This document shows positions 1 through 8,714 of a DNA stretch of 64,000 nt, piece after piece. The translations under genes were made by a program, and so were the position numbers. Below the pieces are notes generated by a model. It saw only the letters and a program-made list of their open reading frames with translations, was not told the origin of the DNA and made no database searches. The stretch is from assembly GCF_030219325.1 (NCBI RefSeq), contig NZ_CP126625.1, positions 1,786,857-1,850,856 on the forward strand, in the 5' to 3' direction. Position 1 is the first letter of the stretch. The number at the start of each line of letters is the position of its first letter. This stretch comes from Geothrix sp. Its GTDB lineage: Bacteria; Acidobacteriota; Holophagae; Holophagales; Holophagaceae.

Positions 1-1232
1 ATCTCCCGGATGAGATCGTGGCCAGAGCCCATGCCGATGTAGCGGCCGCTCCTGGTCAGGATGAAGCCGTGCAGGATGTGGCGTGGATCCGATTCCACCA
101 CCCGCTCGCTGAGGGCATGGATGGTGAGGTTCTGATCCACGACCAGGAAGTCCCGCTCCATGAACTGAGTGCAGGGCCGCTTGCCGTACAGCTCGGGGCT
201 GTAGGGGCGCGACATCATGTCCGTGAAGGCGTAGCGGTTCAGGAGCCCCAGAGGAATGCCATCCAGGACGACCGGCAGGGACTGGAGCTCGGGCTGGCTG
301 ATGAAGCGGGCCAGGACCTCCTGGTTGCTGACCTCGGGGGAGACGGGAAGGGTCGGCACCAGCAGGCGTTCAGCCGTGGCCCGGCTGGAGGTCTCGAGCG
401 TCCGGGACGCGGGCCTCTCCTTGCTGGGGCGCAGGCGGCGCACGAGGGAAGGGGACTGCCGGGAGTTGGGCTGGGGCGCGGGACGGCCGAGGAGGAAGCC
501 CTGCCCGAAATCGATGCCCAGTTCCTGGATGACGGCCAGATCACCGTCCGTCTCGATGCCCTCGGCGATGACGCGAGCACCGGTCCGATTCGCCAGCTCA
601 TGGATGGATCTCAGGAAGTGGAGCTTCACGGGGTCCGAGCCCACTCCCTGCACGAAGTGCTTGTCCACTTTGATGAATTCGGGGCGGAGCTCGGACCAGA
701 GGCGAAGGCTCGAGAAGCCCTCGCCCAGGTCATCCAGGGCGATGGTGAAGCCGAGCGCCCGCAGGTATTCGGCAGCCTCCAGCAGCGGGCCGTACTCGAA
801 GGTGGGCTGGCTCTCTGTGAGCTCGATCACCACGTTCCCCGGCAGCAGGCCCAGCTGCTCCACCAGGTGGGTTCCGTTGGTGGCCCGGCCCTTGGCGTCG
901 AGCAGCGCGCTGGGGCTCAGGTTGACGAAGATCCGGTAGTGCTGGGGCGCCTTGGCCCAGGTGCCCAGGATGGCCTCGATGCAGGACCGCTCCAGCTCCG
1001 GCAGGAGCCCGCCCTGACGGGCCGCGCCCAGGAGGTTCAGCGGCGCATGCAGGATGGAGTCGCTGGGCCCTCGGATGAGTCCTTCGAACCCGTACAGCTC
1101 CCCGATCCGCAGGTCCAGGATGGGCTGGAAATGGGGGGTCAGCGCCTTCCGGTCCAGGATGGCCCGCAGCTCCGCAAGGTAGCCGGTCGGCTCCACGGCG
1201 GGGTCGCAGTCGGCGTGGGTGCACTGGTCCAT
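1..1232 (-). CDS. EAL-CBS cyclic-di-GMP phosphodiesterase, 3' end outside window
   Basis: The minus-strand frame is open from an ATG at 1232 to the left edge, so the C-terminus is missing. The first ~245 residues are an EAL domain. The signature reads YGFEGLIRGP (EGL rather than EAL), and later motifs ALDDLGEG, VIAEGIET and QGFLLGRP are the metal- and substrate-binding elements of active c-di-GMP phosphodiesterases. It is followed by a region that looks like a CBS pair (LPVVLDGIPLGLLNR and HGFILTRSGRYIGMGSG). In related proteins a GGDEF domain follows the CBS part, which would lie outside the window. There is no signal peptide or membrane helix, so it is probably cytoplasmic. It is divergent from the chemoreceptor at 1609. 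The EAL call is firm; whether a GGDEF domain follows is inference. Confidence 0.85.
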   Translation of the reverse strand, partial: MDQCTHADCDPAVEPTGYLAELRAILDRKALTPHFQPILDLRIGELYGFEGLIRGPSDSILHAPLNLLGAARQGGLLPELERSCIEAILGTWAKAPQHYRIFVNLSPSALLDAKGRATNGTHLVEQLGLLPGNVVIELTESQPTFEYGPLLEAAEYLRALGFTIALDDLGEGFSSLRLWSELRPEFIKVDKHFVQGVGSDPVKLHFLRSIHELANRTGARVIAEGIETDGDLAVIQELGIDFGQGFLLGRPAPQPNSRQSPSLVRRLRPSKERPASRTLETSSRATAERLLVPTLPVSPEVSNQEVLARFISQPELQSLPVVLDGIPLGLLNRYAFTDMMSRPYSPELYGKRPCTQFMERDFLVVDQNLTIHALSERVVESDPRHILHGFILTRSGRYIGMGSGHDLIRE

Positions 1233-1608
1233 GAACTCGACCTCCCTGGAATTCGTGGAGAGAGGAAAACACCATCAATGTCCACTATTCGTTCCATCAG
1301 GGACCTGACTCGATGGTCCAGGGGTGAATAGCCTGTAACAAACTCGGGTCGCCTCCCGAAGCCGCAGTGAGAGCGCCCCACGACCCCAAGAAGGGGCCGG
1401 TCATGAGCTGCCGAGGCTGGTCCTATGCACCCGATGGACTTATCTTCTGCCAGCAGTTCCCGTTGGCCTTCATTGGCCGGTTCTGGGTGGCCTCCCGGGC
1501 AGGGCTGGGGTGCTTTCCGGGAGTGGGACAGCCGCGAAGAAATGGCTGGGAATCATGTCATTACAGCAAGTTGACGAAAACAGGTCTGGATGAGCATCTG
1601 GAGGATCC
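1233..1608. other. divergent intergenic region, no gene seen
   Basis: This 376-base gap separates the leftward EAL gene from the rightward chemoreceptor. Open frames across it have no recognisable protein and no good ribosome site, so I read it as non-coding. A ribosome-binding GGAGG sits at 1600-1604 for the GTG at 1609. I looked for c-di-GMP riboswitch elements and for sigma-28 or sigma-54 promoters and saw no convincing match. Confidence 0.5.
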
Positions 1609-3228
1609 GTGCGCCAGTCAATTCTCGATCGAATCTCCGTTCGCGCGAAGCTCTGGCTGCTGGCGGGAAGCCTCATGCTGGCTGCCCTGACGCTGGGCAT
1701 CGCCGGGTTCTGGGTGGCCTACCGGCTCACGGTCCAGTCCACCGAACTGGCGGACACCATGCTGAAACTGGCCCAGGCCGGGGATCTGGCGCGAGAGGCA
1801 CAGAACGATTTCAAGACCCAGGTCCAGGAATGGAAGAACATCCTCGTCCGGGGGCACGATCCGGCGCAGATGACCAAGTACCGGACGGCGTTCGACACGA
1901 GCGAGAAGGAAGTGGAAGCCGATCTGGGCAGGCTCAAGGTGGCGCTGAAAGATCTGGACATCCCGACTCAGCCGCTCGACAAGACCCTGCAGGAACTCCA
2001 CGCGCTGGGGGCGAAGTACCGGGAGGCGCTCGGCACCTGGAAGGACAAGGACCCCCTGGCCTATCGGGCGGTGGATGCCCAGCTGAAGGGCATCGACCGG
2101 CCCATGAATGAAGCCATCAAGGCCCTGGCCGAGACCACCTTCACGGAAGCGAAGAAGATCGAGGCCAGGGAGAAGGCGGAGATGGCTGCCGTGGTGCGGC
2201 AGGGGGCGATCCTCAAGGGCGCCATCCTGGTGATCAGCCTGGCCTTCGGCATCGTCATCTCGAGGGCCATCATGGGGCGCATCCTGCGCTCCCTGAAAGA
2301 GGCGACCGATGGCATGGAGCGCATGGTGGCGGGGGACTTCACCAGGGGCGTCGAAGTCCGGTCAGAGGATGAGCTCGGACGCATGGCAACGGACTTCAAT
2401 GCCATGCTGACGCGCTTCCAGGAGCTCTTCAGCCAGTTGCGGAACGCGAGCACCCGCGTGGCCGAGGGCTCGACGGAGCTGAGTGCCACGGCCGGCGAGG
2501 TGGCCCGAGCCACGGGGGAGATCGCCCAGTTCGCCGAGGGGCAGCGGATCGCCTCCGAGCGCACCGCCGCGGCCATGACCGAGTTCGCGGCCTCCATCCA
2601 GCAGGTCGCCGGGAACGCGAAGACAAGCCACGCCCGCACCGAGACCATGGTGAAAGCCGCGGCGGAAGGAGCCCGGCAGGGCGAGGCCACCGTGATGGCC
2701 ATGCAGGCCATCCGGGAATCCACCCAGCAGATGGTGAAGGCCGTCCAGGTGATCCAGGACCTGGCACGGCAGACGAACCTGCTCGCCCTGAACGCGGCCA
2801 TCGAGTCGGCCAAGGCGGGCGTGCACGGCAAGGGCTTCGCGGTGGTGGCCGAGGAGGTCCGCAAGCTGGCCGAACACAGCGCCGGTGCCGCCAAGCAGAT
2901 CGGCGACCTCATCCACAAGACCGAGGAGGCCATGCAGGAAGGCATCCGGACCGTCGAGGCCACGGACGCCACCATCCGGACCATCGAGGAGAACATCTCC
3001 GCGGTGGTGAATGCCGCCCGGGAGATCGGAGCCGCCACCGAGGAGCAGGAGCGTACCTCGGATGAGGTGGCCCGGCAGGTCGAGGAATCCGCACAGTCCA
3101 CCGAGCGCAGCGCCGCGGCTTCCACCGAGCTGGCCCAGACCGTGGAGGAGGTGAACCGCACCGCGGAGCACCTGGCCCGGATCGCCGAGGACTTGTCGGC
3201 TTCACTGGCAAGGTTCAAGACTTCCTGA
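1609..3228 (+). CDS. methyl-accepting chemotaxis protein
   Basis: A 539-residue chemoreceptor. The start is a GTG at 1609 with GGAGG a few bases upstream. A membrane helix lies at about residues 14-38 (LWLLAGSLMLAALTLGIAGF). A periplasmic segment of ~150 residues, probably a four-helix ligand sensor, follows, then a second helix at ~196-216 and a HAMP linker. The rest is the cytoplasmic signalling coiled coil, with the hairpin tip (QTNLLALNAAIESAKAG, then GKGFAVVAEEVRKLAEHS) around residues 385-410 where CheA and CheW dock. No cheA is adjacent; the nearest is at 29740. The ligand cannot be read from sequence. It sits between c-di-GMP-related genes, which hints at motility or attachment control. 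Confidence 0.93.
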   Translation: MRQSILDRISVRAKLWLLAGSLMLAALTLGIAGFWVAYRLTVQSTELADTMLKLAQAGDLAREAQNDFKTQVQEWKNILVRGHDPAQMTKYRTAFDTSEKEVEADLGRLKVALKDLDIPTQPLDKTLQELHALGAKYREALGTWKDKDPLAYRAVDAQLKGIDRPMNEAIKALAETTFTEAKKIEAREKAEMAAVVRQGAILKGAILVISLAFGIVISRAIMGRILRSLKEATDGMERMVAGDFTRGVEVRSEDELGRMATDFNAMLTRFQELFSQLRNASTRVAEGSTELSATAGEVARATGEIAQFAEGQRIASERTAAAMTEFAASIQQVAGNAKTSHARTETMVKAAAEGARQGEATVMAMQAIRESTQQMVKAVQVIQDLARQTNLLALNAAIESAKAGVHGKGFAVVAEEVRKLAEHSAGAAKQIGDLIHKTEEAMQEGIRTVEATDATIRTIEENISAVVNAAREIGAATEEQERTSDEVARQVEESAQSTERSAAASTELAQTVEEVNRTAEHLARIAEDLSASLARFKTS

Positions 3229-3319
3229 AGCCCCCGGGCGGGAGTCGAAGTTACGGCTGCGTCACCCAAGAGACACGCTGGTGTTGAACGCCCGCCCGAT
3301 AAGTGGGGTGGAGCCGCTC

Positions 3320-3769
3320 ATGCCGTCACGCCCCCATTTCCTCACCAGACTTCGACGGAAGGAGCTGGGAATCGCGATCCTGGTCTGCCTGCTCCCGACG
3401 GCCCTCACAGCTCAGGGGGTTCCCGTGGAGGAGGCGGCCAAGTTCCTCCTGATCCTGGCCAACAGCGCGGGGTCGGAAGGCCGGGTCGCCTGCAAGGAAC
3501 TGGACATGGTCATGCAGCTGAAGAAGTCGGAGATTTCTGTCGACGCCAAGGCCAATGTCGCCTGGTCCTTCACACCGGAGCAGACGAAGTTCTACGCAGG
3601 CCAGGGGAAGCTGGTGGTCTGCAGCAGCCGGAAGCTGTTCGCCGAGGGTGGGGTCATCGCCTTCGAGCGCATCAATGGCCGCCTGACCATCTTCGTCCAC
3701 CAGGCGAATCTGGGGCGAAGCGGGGTCACGCTTCCGGATTCCTTCCTGCGGATCGCGGTGAAGCAGTAG
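3320..3769 (+). CDS. YfiR-like (DUF4154) secreted protein
   Basis: A 149-residue protein. I chose the ATG at 3320 because GGTGGAG lies upstream and a signal peptide begins there, ending near LLPTALTAQG; an earlier start at 3281 would bury that peptide. The C-terminal half, with KLVVCSSRKLF, an FERINGRLTIFVHQANL strand pair and the closing SGVTLPDSFLRIAVK, resembles the YfiR/DUF4154 family. In Pseudomonas YfiR is a periplasmic repressor of the diguanylate cyclase YfiN. No YfiN-type cyclase is adjacent, though an EAL protein and a chemoreceptor are close. Its 3' end faces the DUF2911 gene with 18 bases between the stops. The family assignment is by pattern only and the partner is unknown. Confidence 0.6.
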   Translation: MPSRPHFLTRLRRKELGIAILVCLLPTALTAQGVPVEEAAKFLLILANSAGSEGRVACKELDMVMQLKKSEISVDAKANVAWSFTPEQTKFYAGQGKLVVCSSRKLFAEGGVIAFERINGRLTIFVHQANLGRSGVTLPDSFLRIAVKQ

Positions 3770-3787
3770 CCGCGGCAGGACAGTCGG

Positions 3788-4639
3788 CTACTTCCAGGTG
3801 GCCAGTTCCTTCACCAGGTTGTCCGTGTATTCCTTCGGAGCTCCGCCGGGCTTCGACAGGTCGATGGCTTTCTGGAGGTGGGCAAGCGCCTCGGGCATCC
3901 GCTTCGCTTCCTTGTAGATTCGCGCGGCGGTCTCATGGTTCCAGAAGCTCTCGCCGATTTTCAGGCTCTTTTCGATCCAGGCCAGGGCCTTCTGGGGCTC
4001 GATGGCCTGGTCCTGGCAGTACTTGGCGGCCTGGTACCAGGGCACCCAGTCGGTCTCGGGGGCCTGCTTCAGCTTGTCCTCGAGGTGGCTCCAGTAGATG
4101 GCCCTGGTGTCGAAGGCCACGGGGAAGCTCACGCGCACCTTCTCCCAGCCCAGTTCCACCACGGCACCATCCAGGCCCGTGGGCAGCACGCGGTATTCCA
4201 GGTACTCCTGGTGGGGGACCGCCATGGGCGTGACCTCCCAGCGCATCACGTCCTCTTCCTTCTTGTATTCGTAGGCGCCCCACTGCTTGGCCTTCCTGTT
4301 GAGGATCAGGGTCCAGGTCTTTTCACTGGGGATCACGAAGAAGCCGTAGCTCCCGGCAGGCACGTCCTTGCCCGCGACCTTGGCGGCGTGGCTGAGGGTG
4401 ATCACCGTGGCGCTGTTGGCACCGGCCCGCCAGACCTGGCCGAAGGGCACCACCTCGCCCCAGATCTTCCGGCCCTTCACGGCTGGACGGGCGAAGGTGA
4501 GGTCGATCTTGCTGATGCCGATCTCCTGCGACAGCGTGCTGGCGGGGCTCACGCGCAGGGGCGTCAACCGCACTGGCGCCGGCTTGTCCTGGGCGGCCAG
4601 CGAGCAGACGACGAGGGCGGGGAGCAGCAGGTTACGCAT
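3788..4639 (-). CDS. DUF2911 secreted protein
   Basis: A 283-residue protein. The ATG at 4639 follows AGGAG and opens a signal peptide (MRNLLLPALVVCSLAAQ). Residues ~35-180 match the DUF2911 pattern, with LTFARPAVKGRKIWG, PFGQVWRAGANSAT and AGSYGFFVIPSEKTWTLI, a predicted beta-rich fold of unknown function common in Bacteroidota and Acidobacteriota. The C-terminal ~100 residues (YQAAKYCQ, ALAWIEKSL, EALAHLQKAIDL) are helical and TPR-like. The start overlaps the 3' end of the upstream Gcr-family gene by 8 bases, so it is probably the last gene of the six-gene minus-strand run. The role is unknown. Confidence 0.8.
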   Translation of the reverse strand: MRNLLLPALVVCSLAAQDKPAPVRLTPLRVSPASTLSQEIGISKIDLTFARPAVKGRKIWGEVVPFGQVWRAGANSATVITLSHAAKVAGKDVPAGSYGFFVIPSEKTWTLILNRKAKQWGAYEYKKEEDVMRWEVTPMAVPHQEYLEYRVLPTGLDGAVVELGWEKVRVSFPVAFDTRAIYWSHLEDKLKQAPETDWVPWYQAAKYCQDQAIEPQKALAWIEKSLKIGESFWNHETAARIYKEAKRMPEALAHLQKAIDLSKPGGAPKEYTDNLVKELATWK

Positions 4640-6560
4640 GGGGATCTCCTGGGTGGGGGGATTCGAGGGTAGCACCGGTGGCTGGGGGCAGGAGGAACCG
4701 CCCGGGCTGGCGGTTGAAGGCACGGAGGATGTTCCACCAGAGGTGGCGGCTGGCACGGCCACTGAGCCCGCGGGCGCGGAGGGCGGTCCAGAGGGCCAGG
4801 GCGAAGGACACGGCGAAGTTCATGGCGCCGATGAGGGCGACGCCCAGCAGGCCCCAGAGCACATCCGCCCAGGGCAGGGCGCCCTGGGCCCAGAGGCTCG
4901 CCGAGGCCAGGGCCAGGGCCGCGGACTGGAGCGTCACGTGGCGCACCTCCAGGTGGATGCCGGCGAACGCGAAGGCCATGGGCACGAAGACCAGCAGGCC
5001 ACCAAGGACGGCATAGCCCACGAACCCGGATATGTGACGGTGGACGAAGCGGCCAAGGGCGGTGGCCCGGTCCGCGCCGAGGAGGGCCCGGATCCGATGG
5101 CTCTGGGCCAGGGCCTCGGGCAGCCGGCGATAGGCGCTCCAGTTGGCGGCCCAGCCGGAGGCCAGGCTGGACAGCCACAGCAGCACGCCCGTGGCGGCGG
5201 CGAAGACCAGCGTCCAGCCATGGAAGGGATGGTTGCCGTGAAGGCTGTGCAGGGCGGTATCCAGGTTGAGGGGGCCGTGTCCACTCAGCCAGATCCACAG
5301 AGCGGAGATGCCCAGGGCGGCGGGGATGGCGGCGAAGACATTGCCCAGGGTGGCGATGACCTGGGTGCGCGTGATGGCCGCGACGAGATCGATTTCGCGG
5401 GTCTGGTCCTCGTCGGCCTCCAGGGCCCTGGCGAGGGCCGCCGCAGTCATGGCCGGCTGCTTCGAGGCCAGGCTGAACCCCAGCAGCTGCATGAGGCAGA
5501 AACTCGCGGCGTAGTTGAAGCTGAGGGAGAGGCCCAGCAGCAGGGGCGCCAGGGGCAGGGCGGAGAGACCGTACTTGAACAGGGCCGTGCCGGCGGTGAG
5601 GACCCCGCCCCCCGCGGCGGACCAGCCCATGAGTCGCCATTCCCTGCGGTCGCGGGCGATGTAGTGCTCGCCCGTCTCGCCGGTGTGCTCGACGACCTTC
5701 CGGGCCAGGCGCTTGACGGTGGTGCGGAGCAGGGCCATGAAGCCATGCTGGGAAGCGCTTCCGCGCACCAGCTCCACGGTGAAGGCCGGGCCATCACCAT
5801 CACCCGAGACGAAGGCCAGCAGCTGGGCGATGCGCTCCAGCTGGGCCTGCAGCAGCTCGAGACGGAAGACCAGGTCGGTGGATACGCCCTTCTCCTCGAT
5901 CCGATCGTGGGCCTGGTCCAGGGCTCTGGCGCATTCAGCCCGGCAGTGCTCCCAGGCCAGGCGCGCTTCGGGATCCTGCGGTCGTTCGCCGCGCTCTCTC
6001 ACCGCCCTGGTCAGGTTGAAGAAGGGGGAATCCGCATCGCTGCCAGCGGGATCCAGGCTGAGCAGATCCCTGGACAATCCCACGGCCGCGGCCCGGTGGG
6101 CGAGCAGCCGCGCGGCATGCACCCAGATGTCCGTCGGCGGCCGCACCAGGCTGGCCCAGGCCGTCCGCAGATCCTCGGGCAGCCCCTCGATCCAGACGGC
6201 ATCGGCGTCATCCAGATCCAGCCGGTCCAGCAGGGCGTAGAGGTCACCCTCGGCATCAAGGCGGGGGATGATCCGATCCACCAGCCGGAGGAAACCCTCG
6301 CCCAGCAGGGAGGTCCGGTCCGGCAGGCCGGTCTCCGCCAGGAGCCGGATGGCCGAGGCATGGTTCCACTCCTCGGCCAGGACGGCGGCCAGCTCCCGCT
6401 CGTCCAGAGCCCCCTGCAGCCTCCGCAGGCGGCTCGTGCGACGGGCCTCGCCATCCACGGAAGCCACCGGGGAGGCCTCCAGCAGCCAGCGGAGCAGAGG
6501 CTCCAGCTTGGGCCCCTTTCCGCTGAGCAGACTGTCCAACCTGGGGTCTGGCAGGGCCAT
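4632..6560 (-). CDS. Gcr-family polytopic membrane protein (so-called site-specific recombinase)
   Basis: A 642-residue protein from the ATG at 6560, preceded by GGAG; an ATG at 6590 would add ten residues but has a weaker ribosome site. The N-terminal ~330 residues are soluble and helical. The C-terminal half has several strong membrane helices, for example in GLSALPLAPLLLGLSLSFNY, LVFAAATGVLLWLSSLASGW and YAVLGGLLVFVPMAFAFAG. The pattern matches the family databases label site-specific recombinase Gcr (PF10136). I see no tyrosine- or serine-recombinase catalytic motif, and a multi-span membrane protein is an unlikely recombinase, so that name is probably historical. Its neighbours (acyltransferase, ureohydrolase) point to an envelope role, which is inference. 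Confidence 0.7.
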   Translation of the reverse strand: MALPDPRLDSLLSGKGPKLEPLLRWLLEASPVASVDGEARRTSRLRRLQGALDERELAAVLAEEWNHASAIRLLAETGLPDRTSLLGEGFLRLVDRIIPRLDAEGDLYALLDRLDLDDADAVWIEGLPEDLRTAWASLVRPPTDIWVHAARLLAHRAAAVGLSRDLLSLDPAGSDADSPFFNLTRAVRERGERPQDPEARLAWEHCRAECARALDQAHDRIEEKGVSTDLVFRLELLQAQLERIAQLLAFVSGDGDGPAFTVELVRGSASQHGFMALLRTTVKRLARKVVEHTGETGEHYIARDRREWRLMGWSAAGGGVLTAGTALFKYGLSALPLAPLLLGLSLSFNYAASFCLMQLLGFSLASKQPAMTAAALARALEADEDQTREIDLVAAITRTQVIATLGNVFAAIPAALGISALWIWLSGHGPLNLDTALHSLHGNHPFHGWTLVFAAATGVLLWLSSLASGWAANWSAYRRLPEALAQSHRIRALLGADRATALGRFVHRHISGFVGYAVLGGLLVFVPMAFAFAGIHLEVRHVTLQSAALALASASLWAQGALPWADVLWGLLGVALIGAMNFAVSFALALWTALRARGLSGRASRHLWWNILRAFNRQPGRFLLPPATGATLESPHPGDPHA

Positions 6561-6594
6561 CGGCGCTCCGGAGGTCCTCCAGAGTGCCATGAAC

Positions 6595-7098
6595 CTAGGA
6601 GGCGGCTCCGAAGCGTCTGATCCCGCTGCGCGAGCGGTCCAGGAAGCGCTGGACGGCGGCGGGATCCACCGTGGCGGGCGTGCCGGACCAGGCCTGGGAG
6701 GGCTTCAGCATGCCCAGCATGTCCTCGGGGCAGCCCACCTGCTCGTAGAGCCGCTCCACCCGCGCGGCCAGCTGGGCGGCGGTGGTCTCCGTGGCCAGCG
6801 CCTCGCGCAGGAGCGCCTCGCGCCAGCGGTCCTGGGCCTGGGACCAGCGGGAGCTGCCGGGCCGCGGGGTCTTCCCCACCGCCTCGGTGCAGGCGGCCCA
6901 CAGGTGCGCCTCGAAATGCTTGAGGGCGGATCCTTCCAGGGCCCGCAACCGCTGGACAGCCGGACCTTCGCCGGGTGCCGCGATCTGGATCTCCAGGGAG
7001 GTGAGGAAGCCGAAATCGTAGCCCGTGACCAGGTCATCCCAGGTCAGGGGGCCGATGTGCTGGAGGAAGGCGTCGATGGGGGAACCGGTGGGCATCAT
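6595..7098 (-). CDS. hypothetical protein of the six-gene run
   Basis: A 167-residue soluble protein that I do not firmly recognise. The ATG at 7098 has GAGG five bases upstream. The N-terminus (LTWDDLVTGYDFGFLTSLEIQ) is faintly like DUF2247 proteins, but I would not assign it. The middle is helical and rich in Ala, Glu and Arg, with no signal peptide, membrane segment or metal motif. It starts 7 bases after the ureohydrolase stop and ends 34 bases before the chosen Gcr-family start, so it is clearly cotranscribed with them. High third-position GC supports it as a real gene. Confidence 0.65.
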   Translation of the reverse strand: MMPTGSPIDAFLQHIGPLTWDDLVTGYDFGFLTSLEIQIAAPGEGPAVQRLRALEGSALKHFEAHLWAACTEAVGKTPRPGSSRWSQAQDRWREALLREALATETTAAQLAARVERLYEQVGCPEDMLGMLKPSQAWSGTPATVDPAAVQRFLDRSRSGIRRFGAAS

Positions 7099-7105
7099 GG
7101 CGACC

Positions 7106-8044
7106 TCAGGCGAGCAGGTGGAGGGCGAGGTGGACGGCGACGCGGGCGCTGGCTTCGGCGCCGTCGAGCGTGGGGGCCAGCTCCATGAGGTCGGCTCCGA
7201 CCCACGGTTCAGGCCACAACCGGGCCGCGTGGATGAGGCGCAGGGTTTCGGCCAGGCTCAGCCCGCCTGGCACGGGTTCAGCCACGGCGGGTACGAGGAT
7301 GGGATCGAGGGCGTCCAGGTCCAGGCTCAGGTAGGCCGGCCCACGGCCCACGGCCGCGAGATCCTCCTTCAGGCGGAGCGACATCAGGGGGTCGCGCAGA
7401 TCCGCCGGCGTCCACATGCGCACGCCGACGCCCTGCAGGAAGGCCAACTCCTCATCGTCGAAGCGGGGGGCCCGGAGGCCGGCCTGCATCACGCGCTCAG
7501 GGTCCAGCAGCCCCTCCTCGAGGGCCTGCCGCAGCCAGGTGCCGTGGTGGATGTCCGTGCCCCAGGCCGCGCCATCGGCGGCGTCGGGGTGGGCGTCCAG
7601 GTGCAGGAGGCCCAGGGGCCCGTGCTGGCGGGCCAGGGCGCGGAGGGCGCCGAGGGTGAGCGAGTGGTCGCCGCCGAGCATCAGGGTGCGGCTGCCGGTC
7701 ATGGCCCAGGCGCCCACGGTGGCCTGCACCGTTTCGAGCGCTTCACTCAGCGAGAAGGGCAGGGTGGGGATGTTCCCTCCGTCGAGCCAGCCCCCGGCAG
7801 CCGAGGGACCGAGCTCGGGACGGCCTTCCCGCAGCCGCTCGGGCATGGGATGGGAGCCGACGCCCATGGAGGCGGCCCGCATGGCCCAGGGGCCGAGCCG
7901 TGCGCCAGGCCGGTTGATCACGCCCGCATCGCAGGGCACGCCCAGCACCACGCCCGTGGCGGGTCGGGGATCGATGCACAGGGGCAGCCCGAGGAAGGGC
8001 GTCAGTCCCGTACGGAGGCCCTGCATGAGGGTTTCAGCGGACAT
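7106..8044 (-). CDS. ureohydrolase (arginase/agmatinase family)
   Basis: A 312-residue enzyme from the ATG at 8044. It carries the binuclear manganese motifs of the family in order: LGGDHSLTLG (metal His), LLHLDAHPD (DAHxD) and LSLDLDALDP (SxDxDxxDP). HHGTWLRQALEEGLLDPER is typical of agmatinase-like members, which split agmatine to putrescine and urea; arginase or formiminoglutamase activity cannot be excluded. The start overlaps the 3' end of the acyltransferase gene by 11 bases, so translation is probably coupled. Cytoplasmic. The family is firm; the substrate is inference. Confidence 0.85.
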   Translation of the reverse strand: MSAETLMQGLRTGLTPFLGLPLCIDPRPATGVVLGVPCDAGVINRPGARLGPWAMRAASMGVGSHPMPERLREGRPELGPSAAGGWLDGGNIPTLPFSLSEALETVQATVGAWAMTGSRTLMLGGDHSLTLGALRALARQHGPLGLLHLDAHPDAADGAAWGTDIHHGTWLRQALEEGLLDPERVMQAGLRAPRFDDEELAFLQGVGVRMWTPADLRDPLMSLRLKEDLAAVGRGPAYLSLDLDALDPILVPAVAEPVPGGLSLAETLRLIHAARLWPEPWVGADLMELAPTLDGAEASARVAVHLALHLLA

Positions 8045-8714
8045 CGGAACTCCGGGGGGCGAGGGCGGACCTGAAGGCGGCGATCCAGGACGTGGGATCA
8101 CAGAAATCGGCGGGGTAGAGCGTCTCCTCAGCCGCGACGGTGACCCGGGTGCGGGTGCCGAAGAGGGTCCGGAGGTGGGGCAGGAGCGTTTCGCTGCCGG
8201 TCCAGGGGTAGTGCGGCGCGGGACTGGAGATCCGCAGCGGCTGGGCGGGCAGGCCCAGGTCGAAGGCCGCCCGCAGGCCGCCCTCATAGAAGCCGGCCAG
8301 GCGATCACCGCGGGTGGTGGTGCCTTCGGGGAACAGCAGCATGTCGCGGCCGCCATGGAGGGAGGCCGCGAAGCTGGCTAGGGCCGCGGCGCGGCTGGTG
8401 GCGTCCTCCCGCTCGACGAAGTGGATGCCGGATTTCTGCGCCCAGCGACCGATGAAGGGGTAGCCGGCGACCTCGCCCTTGGCGATGGTGCCCATGGGCC
8501 GGAGGCTCATGAGGATCACGGGGTCCACCCAGCTCAGGTGGTTCGATACCCAGAGTTGGATGTCGGACCGGGGGTTCCCGATGACTTCCAGGTCCACACC
8601 GAGGGCCGGCACCATGCGCCGCGCCCAGCGGTGCATGCCGGACTGCGGCTCCGCGCCTGCCGCCAGATGCGGCAGGATGGCGAAGGTGGGCCAGAGGACC
8701 CCGGTCCAGCTCAT
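8034..8714 (-). CDS. plsC: 1-acyl-sn-glycerol-3-phosphate acyltransferase-like
   Basis: A 226-residue PlsC-family acyltransferase. The catalytic NHxxxxD box is NHLSWVDPV at about residue 58 and the glycerol-phosphate box is FPEGTTTRGD at about residue 130. These enzymes move an acyl chain to lysophosphatidate at the inner membrane, the second step of phospholipid synthesis, although paralogues use other acceptors. The ATG overlaps the stop of the upstream acetyltransferase gene by one base (TAATG), a coupling arrangement. The family is clear; the symbol is a family-level call since the acceptor is not proven. Confidence 0.8.
   Translation of the reverse strand: MSWTGVLWPTFAILPHLAAGAEPQSGMHRWARRMVPALGVDLEVIGNPRSDIQLWVSNHLSWVDPVILMSLRPMGTIAKGEVAGYPFIGRWAQKSGIHFVEREDATSRAAALASFAASLHGGRDMLLFPEGTTTRGDRLAGFYEGGLRAAFDLGLPAQPLRISSPAPHYPWTGSETLLPHLRTLFGTRTRVTVAAEETLYPADFCDPTSWIAAFRSALAPRSSDVR

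Noticed and set aside
18-1331. Long open frame on the plus strand opposite the EAL gene
   Set aside because: Its translation has no family motif, whereas the minus strand reads a clear EAL-CBS protein; it is a GC-rich shadow.
1367-1690. Open frame in the gap before the first chemoreceptor
   Set aside because: No homology, no good ribosome site and it runs into the chemoreceptor start; treated as non-coding.
3767-3790. Inverted repeat spanning the two convergent stops as a terminator
   Set aside because: The stem is only six base pairs with a 12-base loop and no T tract.
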